Assembly: GCA_015277795.1 (NCBI GenBank) | Contig: CP063848.1 | Coordinates: 4,340,001 to 4,404,000, forward strand | Direction: 5' to 3' | DNA: 64,000 bases | From: Massilia sp. UMI-21 | GTDB lineage: Bacteria > Pseudomonadota > Gammaproteobacteria > Burkholderiales > Burkholderiaceae_D | Part shown: piece by piece, positions 61,632 through 64,000 of the stretch | Layout of the letters: every line of letters starts with the position of its first letter | How positions within the stretch are numbered: the first letter of the stretch is position 1 | Translations under genes and position numbers: made by a program | Notes under the pieces: model-generated | The model's input: the letters and a program-made list of their open reading frames with translations, nothing else | Database searches by the model: none | What the model was told of the DNA's origin: nothing

Positions 61632-62975
61632 TTAAGCTACTTCGTTGCTGTCGGGCGACGCGACGCTGCCGGCCGCATCGCTCGCTTCGGCCGTCTTGTC
61701 GGTCTCTGCCGCCTTGGCTTTCGCCTTGCGCTCGAGCACGGCAGCAAAGAAGCCGTCGGTCTGGTGCTTGTGCGGCAGCATTTTCAGGTACTGGTCCATC
61801 TCGAGCGGAATCTTCTGCTCGGCCAGCACCTTGTTCATCGGCACCAGTTCGAAGTCCGGGTGGGTGGACAGGAACTGTTCGACGATCACGTCGTTCTCTT
61901 CGTCGAGCAGGCTGCAGGTGGCGTACACCAGGCGGCCGCCGGCCTTGACCAGGCGCGCGGCGCCGTCCAGGATCGAGGTCTGCTTTTCTTGCATCTCAGC
62001 AATGGCTTCCGGGCGCTGGCGCCACTTCACGTCCGGGTTGCGGCGCAGGGTGCCCAGGCCGCTGCACGGGGCGTCGACCAGCACGCGGTCGATCTTGCCG
62101 GCCAGGCGCTTGATCTTGGCGTCGCGCTCATGCGCGATCAGGACCGGATGCACGTTCGACAGGCCGCTGCGCGCCATGCGGGGCTTGAGCTTGGCCAGGC
62201 GCTTTTCCGACACGTCGAAGGCATACAGGCGGCCGGTGTTGCGCATGGTCGCGCCCAGCGCCAGGGTCTTGCCGCCGGCGCCGGCGCAGAAGTCGACCAC
62301 CATTTCGCCGCGGCGCGCGCCGACGATCTGGGCCAGCACCTGGCTGCCCTCGTCCTGCACCTCGATCGCGCCTTCCTTGAACAGCGGCAGGTTCTGCAGC
62401 GCCGGCTTCTTGAGCACGCGCAGGCCCAGCGGCGCGTACGGCATCGGTTCGGCGGCGATCGGCGCCTTGGCCAGCTCGGCGACGACGTCGTCGCGGTTGG
62501 CCTTGATCGAGTTCACGCGCAGGTCGAGCGGGGCCGGCGTGTTGAGCACCGCGGCCAGCGCCAGCGCTTCTTCCTGGCCGAACTGCGCCACCAGCTTGTC
62601 GTACAGCCAGCCCGGCAGGTTGGCCTGCATCTGCGGCGGCAGCAGCGAACGGTCGACTTCCTTGACGCGGGTGAGCAGATGGGTTTCGTCTTCGCTCAGG
62701 CCGCCCAGGGCGTCGATGCCGGCGGTTTCGGCAAGCCCCAGCAGCGCCAGCTTGCGCATCGAGGGCGTGTTGCCGGCGCCGGCGAAGTCGGTGTAGAAGG
62801 ATTTATTGCGCAGGACGGCATACACCGCCTCGGCGATGACGCCGCGCTCGCGGCCGCCGAAACGCGGGTGGTCCTTGAAGTAGCGCGACAGGGTAACGTC
62901 GGCGGGCGACATGAAGCGCAGGATCTCGCGCAGTACTTCTTCGGTATTGCCGATGATCGCTGGAGGCAATCTCAT
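61632..62975 (-). CDS. RsmB/NOP-family rRNA (cytosine-5) methyltransferase
   Basis: 447 residues. SAM-dependent m5C RNA methyltransferase. Motifs: VQDEGSQVLAQIVGARRGE, VVDFCAGAGGKTLALGA (SAM site), DAPCSGLGTLRRNPDVKWR and ATCSLLDEEN (two catalytic Cys). It lacks the N-terminal NusB-like domain of true RsmB, so the target may differ. ATG 62975 (MRLPPAIIGN) has AAGGAAC 4-8 bases upstream. It lies between purN and the MscS gene, all leftward. Confidence 0.9.
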   Translation of the reverse strand: MRLPPAIIGNTEEVLREILRFMSPADVTLSRYFKDHPRFGGRERGVIAEAVYAVLRNKSFYTDFAGAGNTPSMRKLALLGLAETAGIDALGGLSEDETHLLTRVKEVDRSLLPPQMQANLPGWLYDKLVAQFGQEEALALAAVLNTPAPLDLRVNSIKANRDDVVAELAKAPIAAEPMPYAPLGLRVLKKPALQNLPLFKEGAIEVQDEGSQVLAQIVGARRGEMVVDFCAGAGGKTLALGATMRNTGRLYAFDVSEKRLAKLKPRMARSGLSNVHPVLIAHERDAKIKRLAGKIDRVLVDAPCSGLGTLRRNPDVKWRQRPEAIAEMQEKQTSILDGAARLVKAGGRLVYATCSLLDEENDVIVEQFLSTHPDFELVPMNKVLAEQKIPLEMDQYLKMLPHKHQTDGFFAAVLERKAKAKAAETDKTAEASDAAGSVASPDSNEVA

Positions 62976-63000
62976 GGTGTTCCTTAATTTTCTAAACTGA

Positions 63001-63648
63001 TCAAATGCTTGTGGTTGCGGCGGGCGCCTGGTCGGAAGTGGCACCTCCGCGGTGGCGGACCACGCCGTTTTCGATACTGAGCCTGTCTTCGACGAACAGA
63101 CGCACGGCATACGGATAAAGCTTGTGTTCCTCGACCAGCACGCGGGCCGACAAGGATTCCTCGGTGTCGTCCGGCAGCACCGGCACCCGTGCCTGCGCCA
63201 CGATCGGACCGTGATCCAGTTCCGCCGTCACGAAATGCACGGTCGCGCCGTGTTCTTTCTCGCCCGCATCAATCGCCTGCTGGTGCGTTCCCAGGCCCGG
63301 GAACAGCGGCAGCAGCGACGGGTGAATATTCAGCATGCGGCCGGCGTAGTGCGCGACGAAGGGCGCCGTCAGGATGCGCATGAAGCCGGCGAGCACGACC
63401 AGGTCGGGGGCAAAGCGGTCGATCGTTTCCTGCAGCGCCGCATCGAACTCGGCGCGGGTGGCGAATTCCTTGTTCGCCACCACCGCCGTCGGGATGCCGC
63501 GGGCCTGGGCGAATGCCAGTCCCTGCGCTTCCGGCTTGTTGCTGATGACGGCTGCGATGCGGGCCAGCCAGCCCTGGGCTTCGAGCGCGCGCACGAGCGC
63601 TTCCATGTTGCTGCCGCGGCCGGAAATGAGGATCACGATATTTTTCAT
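63001..63648 (-). CDS. purN: Phosphoribosylglycinamide formyltransferase (10-formyl-THF dependent)
   Basis: 215 residues. Third step of purine synthesis. Motifs: VILISGRGSNMEAL, LAGFMRILT, NIHPSLLPLFPGLGTHQQA (catalytic His and Asn), and GATVHFVTAELDHGPI with catalytic Asp. ATG 63648 (MKNIVILI) chosen. It leads the purN-rRNA methyltransferase-mscS run. Confidence 0.96.
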   Translation of the reverse strand: MKNIVILISGRGSNMEALVRALEAQGWLARIAAVISNKPEAQGLAFAQARGIPTAVVANKEFATRAEFDAALQETIDRFAPDLVVLAGFMRILTAPFVAHYAGRMLNIHPSLLPLFPGLGTHQQAIDAGEKEHGATVHFVTAELDHGPIVAQARVPVLPDDTEESLSARVLVEEHKLYPYAVRLFVEDRLSIENGVVRHRGGATSDQAPAATTSI

Positions 63649-63722
63649 ACCCCGCATTGTACCGTATCGCCGGCGGGCAACCGCGGCGGGCGGGGGGCTT
63701 GGGCTGCCAGCCCGGCGAGCGT

Positions 63723-64000
63723 TCAGGCCGGGATCGCGAAGGAGTAGAATACCCGGAAAGGGACTTTCTTCTCGGCCCAGAATTCGGCGGCGTCGCGGAA
63801 CACGTCGAGCAGGTTCTCGCGTGCTTCCTTGTCGAACTTTTGCGCGCTGGGCAACTGCTCCAGCACGACCAGGAAGCCCGTCTGCGGACCGGCCTCGGCC
63901 ACCGTCTCGGTGAGGCACTTGCGCAGCGCGTCAAAATTCTTGCTGCAGGGCTTGGGGAAATAAAAGTTTTCGCCGATGCGGGCGCACACCTGCTGCTTGG
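63723..64000 (-). CDS. Barstar-family protein, C-terminal part (start outside window)
   Basis: The frame is still open at the window edge, so the N-terminus is missing. Visible residues: KQQVCARIGENFYFPKPCSK, then NFDALRKCLTETV...GFLVVLEQLPSAQKF and VPFRVFYSFAIPA. The NFDALRKCL segment matches the barstar NLDALWDCL motif, and the end of the fold is intact. Barstar inhibits the RNase barnase; many bacterial family members lie without a known toxin. No barnase-like gene is seen in the window. Confidence 0.82.
   Translation of the reverse strand, partial: KQQVCARIGENFYFPKPCSKNFDALRKCLTETVAEAGPQTGFLVVLEQLPSAQKFDKEARENLLDVFRDAAEFWAEKKVPFRVFYSFAIPA

Noticed and set aside
60048..62987. Long plus-strand open frame over the desaturase, MscS and RNA methyltransferase genes
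   Set aside because: Antisense shadow of three well-supported minus-strand genes.

Overview
The window is a high-GC chromosomal segment from a betaproteobacterium, most likely Oxalobacteraceae and close to Massilia. This is inferred from gene content, codon bias and protein resemblance, not from a search. Almost everything is core chromosome: about 60 protein genes, one initiator tRNA and one clear mobile element, a group II intron. There is no phage, plasmid, CRISPR or rRNA.

Layout. 1-2.4 kb: 3' part of rne. 2.5-6.8 kb: chrA, moaA and a fused mobA-moeA gene (molybdenum cofactor synthesis). 7.1-13.1 kb: a small membrane protein, then a leftward run of rmuC, a truncated haemoglobin, an FtsX-type permease and an adenine deaminase-like gene. 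13.7-18.9 kb: stress module prkA-yeaH-spoVR, with an unusual 130-bp tandem repeat array between prkA and yeaH. 18.9-19.7 kb: a gene-free, AT-richer gap. 19.7-23.7 kb: tonB-exbB-exbD-exbD-TPR gene. 23.8-34.3 kb: ribF, ileS, lspA, coaBC, dut, an M48-like lipoprotein lacking the catalytic Glu, xdhC, an EamA transporter and alkA. 34.4-36.9 kb: an orphan DUF1851 (T6SS-immunity-like) gene, a group II intron of class C type and tRNA-fMet, whose terminator the intron follows directly. 37-41.4 kb: NUDIX, aat, bpt (both bacterial N-end-rule transferases), pyrD and an aldo-keto reductase. 41.4-47.5 kb: sulfur and redox genes cysT-cysW-cysA-cysB, a TauE/SafE transporter, a 1-Cys peroxiredoxin and dgkA. 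47.6-51.3 kb: an IclR regulator, pbpG, a nitroreductase and a phasin. 51.3-55 kb: livHMGF without its binding protein. 55.2-58 kb: ispH-fkpB, radC, rpmB-rpmG. 58.1-64 kb: a secreted protein of unknown function, a fatty acid desaturase, purN-rsmB-like-mscS and the end of a barstar-like gene.

How parts fit. chrA-moaA-mobA/moeA look co-transcribed, and xdhC, elsewhere in the window, also serves molybdoenzymes. The sulfate importer genes end in their CysB-type regulator. The TauE and peroxiredoxin genes share a conserved element of about 41 bp upstream, suggesting one regulator acts on both. prkA-yeaH-spoVR is the usual stationary-phase/stress trio. The tonB-exb cluster powers outer-membrane uptake.

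Most unusual signals: the hairpin-rich 130-bp tandem array between prkA and yeaH, the shared tauE/peroxiredoxin promoter element, the mobA-moeA fusion, the intron behind the tRNA-fMet terminator, the HTMAH M48-like protein, and two orphan immunity/inhibitor-type genes (DUF1851 and barstar).
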